The notes under the pieces were generated by a model, which was given only the letters and a program-made list of their open reading frames with translations, made no database searches and had not been told where the DNA came from. 64,000 nucleotides of DNA from Phallusia mammillata (taxonomy: Eukaryota > Chordata > Ascidiacea > Phlebobranchia > Ascidiidae). The translations under genes were made by a program, and so were the position numbers. The DNA lies in contig QLIY01000041.1 of assembly GCA_003260075.1 (NCBI GenBank), positions 212,367 to 276,366 on the forward strand, written 5' to 3'. The first letter of the stretch is position 1. The number at the start of each line of letters is the position of its first letter. This document shows, piece by piece, positions 1 through 12,200 of the stretch.

Positions 1-168
1 GACTATTACTGGATTAACAAGTTTTAAGCAACATTCAACTTTGACAAATCCTGCCAACCACCTTTTTGTGTCCCAAAAACAGGACAGCTAGATTGATGTT
101 ATCTTATAGGTCTGTTGCAGTGTTTGTAAACTATCAGTGTCTGTGATGTTTTGTGTTAAAGGTTGCAG

Positions 169-3100
169 TCAGCTTTGGAAAGATTTGAAATTGATATCGA
201 CCACCTCATCTCGTCATTGGTTCAAATCGCCAAACAGGACACAGATAAAATTCGTGAGAGGAGAATTAACACAGCGATCCTGCTTAAACACGTGACAGAC
301 ACAGTTCCAGCTCTCTGTGTAAGTTAGTCGCATTTCTTACAAGATAATTTAATAAGAAACTTATTTTGACTTGATTTGATTTAGACATACAGGCAGTATA
401 ATTTTCACCCACAGTTGTTAGTAGTTTGTAACCAGTTAGTCAGTCTGCTCAGTTCAGTTGTATAAGTTTTGTATATTGTCAGTTGATATATTGTGTCAGA
501 AAATAATGACCTCACCCATGTAGCCAATAAAGTTTGGTTGAATAAAATATGTTGTTGTATCCACAGGAAAGTTTATCCGAGGGCAAATGTGATTTGTTTC
601 AAGCTTACAGTGCTTCACTAAAGGATGCAAGATTTTGTAAGTGTTTCGTAGACAGTAGATAAAGTGTAGAGTTATTCTCCTTGTTGGTAGTATTGGCAGA
701 TTTTGATGAAGCATAACACCTCTGTAGATTAGTTTTTTTGTATATTTTATGCAGATCAATGTATATCTGTACTAATTGCAACATTAAATCAATGTAGTGA
801 ATTCCTTTGTGTACAGCCATAACACCTCTGTATTTGGTATTTTAAATTATATAAAGTGTAGGGTATTGGAGCTAAATAGCTTTGCGATTTAGACTTTTTT
901 ATATTTCATCTATTTCAGGTTTTGTATCAGTGTTTTAAAAATAGAATGAATCATAAATGACTTTGTGTAGATTCAATTCAAATCATTGATTTCACTGTTT
1001 GATATAAAGTGTTCAAATCTTCTATCTTTCACCTATTTTAGGTTCTGTGTCAGATTTGCTGAGCAACATCTTGAATGAGAATTGTCGATACACGAAGGGT
1101 TTGCTGAACATGCGATATCAGCGGTGCTTTGCAGTGAAACCCGGCATCAGTGCCGTTCTCGATATGTCACGTCGGGTTTATTCCGAGATGATTGAGGATA
1201 TTGGTGGTGAGAGTTTGTTGCACATTAACACAGAAATATGCTACAGACAGTACACACTGTTTCAACCTATAAGGTCCCATAAGTGCATCTGGTGATTTTT
1301 TTGTACGATTTGAGAAAATACTTGACTAGTTGTAAGCTAATGTATACAAAAAGTTGTAACCACTTCAAAAACGTTGAAAGTTTGTTGCGCTGTACCAAGA
1401 ATGTTTATGAAATTGTGTGAGAATAATACTTAAATGGGTGTAAGCTTATTTATGCAACTAAGTTTGTGTTTAACACAGTTTTTAATTGACAAGGTAGAAC
1501 AGATGTTTGTTAGATTTGGTCTCTGTATGCTCTGGACAAACTCTCATGCAACGTATGGAAAACAACTCAATTATTACTTATTTTCTAATCCAGCAACTTT
1601 ATACTTTACTTTAAGAATTGATTGAACAGCTAAACGGAAAATACAACCTTCCATTAAGATCCTGCCACAGTTCAAGTAGAGGATTTCACGTACAAATGTT
1701 AACCAAAGATGCTCCATCAAAACTTCCTGAGGATTTTATTCAGGTGAACTACAACGACACCAGTGGTGGTTCGCCGTAACACTTGCCCCATCTGAGACAT
1801 GTATTTGTTTGCAGATTTCAAAGACAAGAAAAACTTTGAGTTTCACGACACAAGAGCTGAAGAAAATTAATGGAAACATCATTTTGCAAATCAAAGACAT
1901 CAACATGATAACAGATGCGTAAGTACAGTTTTCTGTTATTAAGTTTCTTCATCCTGTGGCACTAATGTAATGTTTTTGTACAATTATGTACCGTTTTATG
2001 TCAAGAATTGTAATTCACACAAAACAAAGTAAGTACTGACTTGAAATAAAATGCCAAACTTTATGTTGTGGTGCAACCATGCTCACAGGCACAATCCTGT
2101 ATATTTGTTTGTCTTTTGTTTTGTGTTGACAGAATGATCAAACATTTAAACGCGAGTGTTCGATCAAACATTGGTTGTCTCTACAACTTGTCGGAAATTG
2201 TTTCCACCCTCGATATGCTTCTGTCATTTGCCCACTATCGGACTACAACTGAATGCGGTAAATTATTTGGTGCATTGAAATGTTTTGTTGATTATTATTA
2301 TCAATACAAACACAAACAAAACCTAAACATAAAAAGATTTTCCTTGCCATGGTGCAATTTTTAAATGAAATCAATTTTGTAAACCCTAAGCCCTAGGTTG
2401 TCCTCTAAACCTTTATGGACACTTTGGTCCAGGTTATTGAGACTAAGAAAGACCTAATGAATATTCTTTGCAGTCCGACCCGAATTCACGGACACACTTG
2501 CGATAAAGAACGGGCGCCATCCAGTGTTGGATAACGGTCGGAGATGTTATGTGCCGAGCAATGTTTACGCAGCGGAGGGGAAAAACTTCAACATTGTCAC
2601 TGGACCGAATATGAGTGGGAAGACGACATACCTGAAGATGATTGCACAACTACAGGTGGGGGATGTTGTGTGGTGCAGTTGTGTGTTGTGGTTCAAACAA
2701 AGGGGAGTCGAACCCCTGTAAAGACAGCGCCAAATTAAAAACCAGCGAATGTTAAGAGGAATATTCTCTGAACGTTTCAAAGAGCGCCTCTGACCTCATG
2801 TCGTTCATTTCGGTGTACATGGTTTAAAGCAGGGGTGTGCAACCTGCGGCCCGCGGGCCAAATGAGGCCCTTGAATAAAGGTTGTGCGGCCCGCAGAGAC
2901 GCCTGGATTTCAATTAGACTGGCAAACGAGTCCAATTATTACATATTTTTGAGCAGATTAATGCGCCCGGTGCTATTTTTATGCGACCTGGCAACATGTG
3001 TCTAGAATCAAATGCGAATTTTACTTGTGGTTAAGCATGTTTGGTATGCAACAAAGTAAAATCACCTTGAGTTATATAAAGGTGCGGCCCGCGATCTAAT

Positions 3101-6100
3101 TTTGGCAATTGTATTTGGCCCCACAGTAACAAAGGTTGCACACCCCTGGTTTAAAGCAGTGGTCGGCAACCGCTGGTCCGCAGGGAGTTCGTTACCGGGC
3201 CGTATATTTTTTCAGGTTAAATGCCTCAAAAAATGTATCCTGGGGATGATAAACTAATTTAAGCGTTTTAATTGCGATATGTTTGTAGTTTTTTATGACC
3301 GGTCCGCGATAAAATTTTAGTTTAAAAAACGGTCCACAGTCCAAAAAAGGTTGCCGACCCCTGATTTAAAGTATCCGCGTAAAATAACTGAAGGATATTG
3401 TTTTTACAAAGTTTGTGAGCTGATAAGCTTAAAAAGCGTAGAATATTGTGTCAAAATTTCGGTATCGTATATATTACAGTTTTGAAAAATGCCAGTGATA
3501 ACACCAGTTAAGTGGAACGTTACATTGAGCCTTTTTATTTGTCCAGGTGATGGCGCAAATGGGTTGTTTCGTTCCCGCCGAATTCGCTTCGTTCCGGGTT
3601 GCCTCCCAAATTTTCTCACGAGTCGGAAGTAATGACGACATGGAAACGAACTCGTCCACGTTCATGGTCGAGATGAAAGAGGTGGGGTTCGAACCATCGA
3701 CCTTTCGATGATTGTTGCTTAAAAACTTCGTAATTTTTTGTAATAAATGAAACGTGTTGCTTATTGTGACAGGTGAATTACATCATTCAAAACGTCACAG
3801 ACACGAGTGTCGTCATAATCGATGAATTGGGAAGAGGGACATCTAGTGAGGAGGGGGTCGGATTGTGTTGGGCAATTTCAGAATTTCTACTTTCAGAAAA
3901 GGTGGCTTCCTTTATTTGATTATTGCGTCACAGTGTTTAATTGTTGCTTTGTTCCAGGCTTTCACGTTTTTCGCGACTCACTTCATTGAACTTTGTCGAA
4001 TGGAGTCGATTTACCCGAATATTGAGAACTACCATTTCGAGGTTGGTATTTCAAATCCCATCAAATATTGTTTTTGCGACTCAATGTTTTCAATATATAC
4101 ATAAGCTATTGTTGCCAGGCATAATATCAAGCTTATAGCTCTTCTGGCAATTGTATTTTTATTCTGACGTTTGCATTTGCCAGAAGAGCTCTATAAACTT
4201 GAATGTTTTAAATCTTGTTTCAGATCAAACACGTGACTTGTAACCAGGGGAGATTTCGCACGGTTCAGTTCACATACGCTTTGTCACGTGGTTTCACCAG
4301 AGAAGTTCACTACGGTGGGTTTGCCATTGTTACGTCAAACAGACTTGGACAACTAGATTTTTTTTTCGTTTTTTCAAATTAGATTAGAATTAAAATTAGA
4401 GCATCCCAGTTTTTACAAATTAGATTAGAATTACCACATTCTCAAAAAAACATAAATTAAACTAGAATTCGAACTAGAATTAGATTTAAAACCAACCAAC
4501 TGTGGTACATTTCAAATTTAAACTTCACGATTTGCACGTTTTGAACTGTATAATACAGCGTGGTTAAAACTCGTTTACATGTTTCAGTGATGAGGTTTGG
4601 CCTTGTTGGTGACATAGGTTTGTTCGCTTAGCACATACTTGTATCACATGCCTAAAAATGCTGTTGGACAGACTAGCGTTTTGGGGAAAATTGTGAATTA
4701 GACTAGAATTAGAATTAGAGCTTACTCGGTATGTCTAAATTAGATTGGAATGAGAATTACCGCCATTTTTCTCTAATTTGACGAATTAGATAACTAGAAT
4801 TATCTAGTTGTCCAAGTCTGACGTCAAAAGTGTTAACTGTTGGTTATTAAGTGCATGGTACGGTTTAATACACAAAGATGGTTGACAAACCACCAACTAT
4901 TTGCGAAAATGTTCTCGACACAAATTCCCTAAGATTGTAGCATTATGTCGATCACACAAAATATAGTTCAAATGATAAAAGTGACTTAAATCCTACAAAA
5001 TGGCCTTAACTTTTCGACCAAAACCAACCGTGTATGATATAATATGGCACAATTTGTTTTGCGCTGAATTTACAGGATTTTGTTTTCAGGTCTTGACCTT
5101 GCCGAAATGTTTGACCTTCCCCCTTCACTTATCCAGAAGGCGCATGTAATTGCGGATGAAATCGATAAACGAACAGGTGAAGCAGATGCGAGTGTTACTG
5201 ATGAGCAGAAAGCGAACAACGCTGCGTACAAGTACGTTTATGTTGTGTAAATTCGTGTCTTCTGTTGAAAGTATTATTGTGTTTCTGTCAGGGCGGAGAC
5301 GGTTGAAAACTTTCCGACTTCACTGATTAAAAAATACTCCGACATGACTTGATTTAAGTAAACCGACTCCGAAAAAAACAATTTAGTTTTTGAGCAGTTG
5401 CCTTATTTACATTCAATTTTGATGATCGGTAGTAATTTCAACAAATGTACCCTTCAGTTTATTCTGCTAATCTTATGAGACAATCCTTTCTGTTGCTCCT
5501 ACACAAATTATTGCAGTTTATAACAAAATTTGCCCAAAGTTAGAATCGACAATAAAGGTCACGACCCTTACCTCATGCTTCTAAAATAATCTTCTGTTGA
5601 AGTTAATTGCAGCATGATTTACTTGTGTTAGTTGTTGCCGTTTCCCAAAGTGTTTTTGTGCATCATGGTAACATGTTACAACCGATTTGTACTCACAGAT
5701 TCGCGACACGTCTCTTGCAGGTTTCAAGAAGTTCAAGGCTGGATGACGTAGCGTTAGTGGAATACGTCAGAGGGTAAGCCCCCTATATATTATGCAGTAA
5801 CCCAGGTGCACAACATGCGGCCACAGAGACGAGTTTGTGTGGCCATGAACGTATATGCTAAAATATATGTGCATTTGTAACATGAAAACAAACGCAAGCA
5901 GGTAATTGGCGGACGTTGGTGAAATACGGATCTGCGATGTCGCCGTCGTAGTGAAAAGGCTGTGCACCCTGACGGTCTGTTTGCTCGATTCATGTGTTGG
6001 ATTGACCGGCCTGTGTATAAACTCATCTCAAATCTCTTCTGTCAGTTTACGTTCGATTTAAAGTATCTGTGTCTTCAGGTTGCGGAATTCTTACTTGAAT

Positions 6101-6304
6101 GAACTGGATAATCTCTCAGTTTGCCAACAAACTAACAATGACCCGAAGTCACCTCGTGGTTCAAGGGTCACTGACCAGGAGTTACCCCCAAGTTCAGAAG
6201 TCGTTGACCCAGACTTGCCGGGGAGTTCAAAGGTCACTGACCCCGAATTACCCTGTTGTTCACGAACTATTGACCATAGGGTCGCAAGCACAAACGATAA
6301 TTAG
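169..6304 (+). CDS. MSH4: MutS homologue 4, meiotic crossover factor (3' part of gene)
   Basis: MSH4 pairs with MSH5 as a sliding clamp that stabilises meiotic recombination intermediates in the nucleus. Inferred coding exons: 169-318, 567-636, 1042-1206, 1616-1743, 1815-1918, 2133-2257, 2474-2655, 3547-3681, 3773-3901, 3958-4041, 4224-4314, 5090-5231, 5699-5773, 6079-6304. Phases join cleanly to give 601 residues and a TAG stop. The 5' exons lie outside the window. Visible are the MutS lever/clamp region, the Walker A motif [13 protein letters not shown] (about 2607-2645), the [11 protein letters not shown] signature, Walker [17 protein letters not shown] (about 3811-3858) and the FATHFIELC histidine-switch region. 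The order and the GRGTSSEEG wording fit MSH4 rather than MSH2/3/6. The ATPase motifs look intact, so the gene is probably functional. The C-terminal exon carries an unusual 11-residue repeat. Introns hold several hAT-like insertions. Confidence 0.95.
2830..3148. mobile_element. Non-autonomous hAT-like element, family 1, in MSH4 intron
   Basis: A 319-bp insertion bounded by terminal inverted repeats CAGGGGTGTGCAACC and GGTTGCACACCCCTG. It is flanked by perfect 8-bp target duplications GTTTAAAG (2822-2829 and 3149-3156). No transposase reading frame. The GC-rich subterminal GGCCCGCGGGCC is typical of hAT-type MITEs. A second copy of the family lies at 61801-62125. Confidence 0.9.
3157..3363. 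mobile_element. Non-autonomous hAT-like element, family 2, directly abutting family 1
   Basis: A 207-bp element with termini CAGTGGTCGGCAACC and GGTTGCCGACCCCTG. It begins right after the right-hand target duplication of the neighbouring element and is followed by ATTTAAAG (3364-3371), one base different from GTTTAAAG. Further copies at 7127-7349, 15929-16126 and a truncated one near 32106. Confidence 0.88.
4127..4202. repeat. Short inverted repeat with remnant hammerhead element (copy C)
   Basis: Arms 4127-4150 and 4177-4202 form a near-perfect hairpin of about 24 bp around a 26-base loop. Just upstream, 4109-4125 is a close variant of the reverse complement of the tail shared with the elements at 9670-9806 and 33113-33448. 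The loop keeps GACGTTT, the complement of the AAACGTC that ends the hammerhead core in those copies, but the rest of the core is gone. Lies in an MSH4 intron. Confidence 0.55.
4340..4820. mobile_element. 481-bp TIR element (hAT-like MITE) in MSH4 intron
   Basis: Termini CAGACTTGGACAACTAGAT and its complement at the right end are flanked by perfect 8-bp direct repeats ACGTCAAA (4332-4339 and 4821-4828). The interior is AT-rich, with iterated TAGAATTAGA-like words and no coding capacity. The 8-bp duplication points to a hAT-type transposase acting in trans. Confidence 0.88.
5803..5971. mobile_element. Short hAT-like element fragment, family 3, in MSH4 intron
   Basis: Imperfect termini (CAGGTGCACAAC on the left, GGCTGTGCACCCTG on the right) with GC-rich subterminal sequence GCGGCCACAGAGACGAG. 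The same subterminal sequence recurs in inverted form near 15690-15787. No convincing target duplication is seen, so one end may be truncated. Confidence 0.6.
6158..6275 (+). repeat. 33-bp degenerate tandem repeat in the last MSH4 exon
   Basis: Three full units and a partial fourth of a 33-base repeat encode 11-residue units of the pattern S-S-x-V-x-D-P-[ED]-L-P-x ([22 protein letters not shown]). The repeat lies C-terminal to the conserved MutS ATPase and helix-turn-helix region, where MSH4 orthologues have a short unstructured tail. The frame is kept in every unit. Confidence 0.8.
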
Positions 6305-6443
6305 GAAAAGATTGTTTTAAGAATCTATTTTTGTAATTCTTTGTTGTTGTTTTGAAAATATTTGTTGTTGCTTATTTTTTTCGATCATTTTCAACTCTTT
6401 CTTTTCTAAACTTGCCATTTTTTTGTGGTAGATTGTTTTTTTT

Positions 6444-8259
6444 TTATCTAAAAGCGACATAAAATGCGATAGGATAACCAACAAACATAACAAATGCACA
6501 CAAACCAATAAATAACTTCTCAATTACGTAACTTCTGTCGTCCACTTCGGTTGGTGTTGTGCATGAATCGGTGTGGGATTTTTTTTCCAGCTCAACGAAC
6601 ATCCGGGACGCTGAAACCGGATGGATCCGGTAATATCCGGTTCGACGACCCGGAGTTGTCAGAACATTCCGGGTTTTCATCCACAGTCGAGTCGCTAGAG
6701 CGATTTCGCTGTCGTCTTTTGACTTTTCGCTGATGGGATTAAACTCTTCTCTTAAGTTTTCCTCCATTCGTTCCGGAGGAGGCAGAATTTTGGCTGACAA
6801 GAAAAAAATTGTGTAACTTCGAAATCGACGATAAACATTTATCCGGCAAATGTATAAACGTTGAAGCTTTTTACCAATGTGGTGATATATGAGTGTGGGT
6901 TGATATTTCAATAATTTTCCTTTGTTAAACACTCGACGGGTGAGTAAAACAACAACAACTTGGTCATATTTGACAAGATATTATTATCTGTTTGGCTGAT
7001 AACGCCCGTTGGGGACCCCTGATCTGCAGTGAGGCGCAACAAACCAGGATATGGAATATCTGTATCCTGATATCACAAACCAAACGTGGAACGCCAAACA
7101 CACATGGTAATACTCGAGATATAAAGCAGTGGTCGGCAACCGCCGGTACCGGTCCGCGAGGAGTTCGTTACAGGGCCGTATAATTTTTCAGGTTAAATGC
7201 TATAAAACGTTTTGCCCATGTATCCCGACCAAGATAAACTAATTTAAGCGTTTTTATAGCTATATATTTGTAGTTTTTTGAAGACCGGTCCGCGATAAAA
7301 ATTTTAGCTTCAAAACCGGTCCGCAGTGCAAAAAGGTTGCCGACCCCTGATATAAACGACCTCCTTCAGTCATCGCCCTCGACGGATTAAAACCTGAATG
7401 TTTATGTGTGGTTTGGTGAAATCTAAAAATGAACTGGTTTGATCCAAGAACACACAACATTTGAGGTCCTAACCTTTCCTATCGATTGATTTGCTGCTTG
7501 GCCATGTTGTGTGAACACAAAAATCATAAATACTTTCGTCATTAGCAACAACACGTGAAGAGTGTTGACAGGTCTTTGCGACGTCATATATCTTGGAGCT
7601 TACATAACAGAGAGACGTTGGCAAAGTTATGCAATGGCGTCAGTTATTGGGGCGGTTTAACTGTGGAAATTGTCATTTGGGCATTCAAGTTTTGTGTACG
7701 CCTGCCCATTAAAGAATCGCCTCAAAAGCTAATTTGCCTATAAACTAAATTTAGACTAATCGTGTCAAACTAAACGCATTATATATAGGCAGATCAAACC
7801 GGCTATATCAAAATAATCACTTTACAAAAGCAGCTAGTAAGTAGTTAATCTGTTGTCGCTATGGCGCATTTTAATAAATATTTTATTAGTTCATTAACTT
7901 CATGTAACAATGTCTCAGTGTTAAGAGGTTCATATAACTCGAGATTGTTGCCAACGTGTTTCCGTTACGACTGATCAGATTTTAGAAAGCTCTGCGCAGA
8001 CCTAACCGTAATTCGTTGTAATGAGCATAAATAATTAAACTCTACCCCGTTGACCCAGTGTTCTGAGATTTACAACATTACCAGTGAAATGCTCTTGTGC
8101 GTTTTCAAGCTTCGTTTCCAGTTTATCTGGAATATTTTCACCTTTTCCTTCCACACAAGTGCTAATTTCCGTTGTGGTTTCACTCGTAACATGTCGCTTG
8201 CGAAGTTGTGAACCAGAGTCGCCGTTGGCCATGATTTGCTCGCTGGTTATAAACTCCAT
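6444..8259 (-). CDS. Small C-terminally anchored membrane protein, unrecognised
   Basis: Two exons on the minus strand: 8259-8082 (start at 8259 or, in frame, at 8232) and 6793-6444. Donor ACTG/gtaatg and acceptor cttgtcag/CC give a continuous frame; the protein is about 166 residues from 8232. The N-terminal half is polar. The C-terminus has one hydrophobic stretch (KLFIGLCAFVMFVGYPIAF) ending five residues before the stop, like a tail anchor or type II segment. No signal peptide and no family that I recognise. The intron contains a family-2 hAT copy (7127-7349). Its 5' end faces STX6 across about 0.95 kb, which may hold a divergent promoter. Exon joining is inferred from phase only. Confidence 0.5.
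7127..7349. mobile_element. Non-autonomous hAT-like element, family 2
   Basis: 223 bp with termini CAGTGGTCGGCAACC and GGTTGCCGACCCCTG. Flanks are ATATAAAG (7119-7126) and ATATAAAC (7350-7357), an 8-bp target duplication with one mismatch. Lies in the intron of the minus-strand membrane-protein gene. Confidence 0.85.
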
Positions 8260-9208
8260 TGCTCGGTAAATTTTATGTTTGAGTTTCTGCAAGAAATGCC
8301 ATTTTTCACTTCAATATAACTGCGCGTGTTATGTCACAATACGCGATTGTTTTACGTCGTAATACCCAAAAACCAAAAATCCCTATTTGGAGACGTCCGC
8401 AACCTTTTGACGTCACAAAGTCAACATAGCGGGGATAAGCACGCGTCGTGTGACGTCATAGACAGACACAAAGAAGGCCGAATGTGTTTCCTGGGGCGTC
8501 GCGATCCATTTCATGATTCGGGTTTTATGTAAAGGTCGATCGTGATTATGGCAGCCAGGAAAGTTCTCCTAAGATAAAGTGCCAGTTTTATTAGAAAGCT
8601 GATTTGTTTTCGTGATGGAAACGAGAAAAAAAGTCGATTTTGCGATCTTTGGTTAGGACGGTCGCTCTGCTGAATCTGAAAGTACACTTTTGTTTTGTTG
8701 TTATAAACGTGATTTTAGAATAATTACTGTACTTTGTTTGGGGTTCGTTTTTATGTAGCTTAAAAGTACTGTTTGCTTCACAATTATAACAAGGGTAATT
8801 CTTAACAGGGAAGTTTGGGTATTATTGGAAAGCAGGATTTTGTAGGTGGGGAATTTAAAGGTTCCTTTTGTGGGAAGAAACCTGGTTCTCGTTTCTGTGG
8901 CGTTGGTGGTGAAATACTGGGGATTTTTGGTTCCTTGTATTATGTCTGCTGCTTGATTTGACTTTCTGTTATAAGGTTTCACTTTTTGCTAGCTAGTGTA
9001 GTATGTTTTGTTTTTGTACATTAAGCTTTCAAAAAGAAAACAGTTCTAATTTTGTCCTAGAATAAAACCCTGGGATCAACTATATTGTAATACATTGCTT
9101 TATTGACTAATACAACTTTTCAGGTGTTTTTATTTTGTTTGTGTTTTTAATTAATCTAAAGTTCAGTACCGAAAAACTGTTTTTTGTGTTCTTGAGCGTG
9201 GATACATC
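8260..9208. other. Intergenic interval, probable divergent promoter region
   Basis: Between the minus-strand membrane-protein gene and STX6. Contains CG-richer sequence at 8330-8530 and a low-complexity T/G-rich stretch after 8700. No conserved reading frame, RNA gene or clear repeat was seen. STX6 5'UTR sequence must lie towards the right end. Confidence 0.4.
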
Positions 9209-12200
9209 ATGTCTGTTGAAGACCCATTTTTTGTTGTGAGAGGGTAAGTATGAGAATTTTGCTGTTACATAAATCTCTCTTTTTAAATAACTTTCCCAGC
9301 TGTATTTAAATGTAGTATGCAAGATGCATGCAAACTAAACATTAAATGTTCTTTTCAATGAATTGAAAGAACTAATTTATCAAAAAATATGATATTATTA
9401 GTTTTGTGTTTGAAATTATTCAAATATCTGTTTGCAGAGAGGTAGAAAGATCCGTAAACGCTTGTCGGGAATTGCAGCAGAGGTGGAGATACATGTTGGA
9501 TGACAGCTCAGCGTTAAAACGTGACGATTACGACCGAGTTAGCAACGAATTGCGCAACAGTCTTCGGAGTATAGAATGGGATTTAGAAGATCTTGACGAA
9601 ACTATAGATATCCTTTTATTCCAAGTTATTTATAATACACCTAACTTTAAAAGTGTTTAACAAATTTTTAGCTCTTTCAGCAGTGTTTATTATAATATGC
9701 CGACGAGGTGTTTTGTATAGGACACCAAAACGTCAACATATTATTATGAAGACTGCTGGAAGAGCTAAAATTTTGTTGATACATTATGCCTGGCAGCAAC
9801 AGCTTATTCTTTAAATGTGTTGTATGAATATATTTTACTCCTACCAACCTGAGCAACTTGTAGCTAACTGAGATTAGGACACTGGGTTTAGGTTTATTCT
9901 GTTTTGGGGACCTACTTAAATATATTTTAAGTTGTATTCCAAACATTGGTATTGGGTCTCAACTATATAATTAACTTTATGTAATAGTTGGGTGGGAAAT
10001 GATTTGTGGCAACTAAACACTTGATGATGCAGAAAAGTAGCGATTAAATAAAAATTGATGTCAATTACTTGTCAGGTATAGATTCCGGTGTGGGTGTGGT
10101 AAAAATGATTGTCACCCTAAGCATTCGACCATGAAATCAGTAAATGACTGCCTCTAACAACACTTAATAGTGAAAAAGTGTCCAATATTTCAATCTTTCA
10201 TTTAACCATATGTTTGAAAACGTGAAATGCAAAATCACACCTTGTTTTGACAAACATTAACAAATAATCCCTAAAATGGATTGAAAAAATGTATTCATGT
10301 TGGTTAAAATGTATCACTATCAATGTTGGTTGTGTTTCTGAGAGCTTATAATGTAGTTTTTGTCCTGCTTTCAAAAGTGTATTTCTCTTAACCTTGTCAT
10401 ACGAATTGTTGAGTCGAATCCCCACAAGTTTCACATTTCACCCGGAGAGTTGGATACAAGGAAAGGCTTCATACAAAATACAAGAAACAATATCCAAGAT
10501 ATGAAGAATGAACTGAATGACCCTGCAGTAAAAGCAAAAGCCGACAAAATATTACGCAAGGTAACATTGTTGGGTAACCTGGTGTATTGATTATCGTTAG
10601 TGCTATTTCTAACCACGACTGTTATTGCAGAGTTTGTTACAAAATGGAATTTCAAATCATAACAAGAATAATTACGACCGATATTCAAAATTAAAGCAAT
10701 CAATGGAAAATGACAACGCGGGTTTTATCGAAGATCAACATCAAAAACAGCAGGTAACTAATGTTTTTGCTTGTTGCAAGTGGACCTGACAGATGTTAGT
10801 TAGCTGTTACTGATCAGTGAAATGTCAATTAGTGAGTGATGGTAATTGGCAGTGTGTTACCACTTGTTGAGGGTAATAACATTTAATTGTACCAAGAAAC
10901 AACCTACATTGCTGCAGGCCAGGCTGAAATCAATAATATTTAGTTTCTCCCACATATAACAATTCCACCTACATTATGTTGAAAAAAGTGTTTGTCCTTT
11001 AAATGTCACTATTTGCATGTAAGGTCAACATTCTCTGACGATTCGTTGAAACCTTTTCATGACATTAATTAGGGGGAAAGTTGTAATTATGCAGGCTGGG
11101 ACGTATTTTTGTTGCTCATGAAATTTTATTTTTGTTGCTCATAAATGAGTATGTGGCAAGTTTCATTCTCTTTAGCACAAAAATATCCCTACAAAAATTT
11201 GAAAACTGTTGACTGCAAATTGTGATGGTTTTTGTTGTAAAAGAAATAACTTTAAAACCAACAAATCATCCAAAACATATTTATGTTAAGTCGTTTTTTT
11301 ATTATTGTCACTCAAAAATTCCCAGCAGTTACTTTAAAGTCTGTATTTCATTATGCCCTTGTTTGTTTGCAGCGCTTACTTCAGTTTCAATGCTTAGTAA
11401 TACAAGTAAAGAGCTGTACCAACATAACCTCAAAACATATTGGAATATTGATTTTGTTGGGCTTTTAAGGGTTCTTCACCAGACCATGTTAATAACCTCA
11501 CCATCAGCTTTTTAAATTTGTTTGTAGAGAATATGCAATGTTTCTTAAGTTTTAATGTTAAGTATAGAACAATAAACCAGTTTTTCAGTTAAACCAACTT
11601 ATCTTAAGCTGGCATGTGTTTGTATAATTAATTGGTTTCCATATTTACCAAGGACAAAGCAAAAAGTTAATGCAATTGATGTAAAATGGCAATTAATACA
11701 CTCATTTCATTCTTTTATTTTATAGAACATGTTATTTGTGATTTAAAGAACCATAATAAGGTTATGAATTTGGTTGAAGTATTATTTTAGTCCCATGTCC
11801 TTATGTTGAGTGGTGGTGTTATATAAATACATCCGCTCTCCAAGCAACTGCTTGTGGATGACAAAACCTGACTGGCAACACATTGTGTGTCAAGTTGCCT
11901 TTGCTAAGTTGCTAGGAAACAAGTAATATTGCTAGCAACACAACTGATGCAATGTTACTGTATGTATTTGTTCGTGCATTTGCATCACTAAGAAACAAAA
12001 CAGTTAAAAATGTTTAAAGTTGTTGAGTTATGTTTGATGTCAAATGTACATTTGCTAACAAAATTATTTTAGTAATGCCCTGTAACTTCCATTATAAGCC
12101 ATTATACAGAAATTGTAGCCTCCAAATTAGATCTATATTTCTGTCTCTTTACATTAAGTAATAAGCAAATACTGAACAGATGGGGTTGGTGTCATTTACA

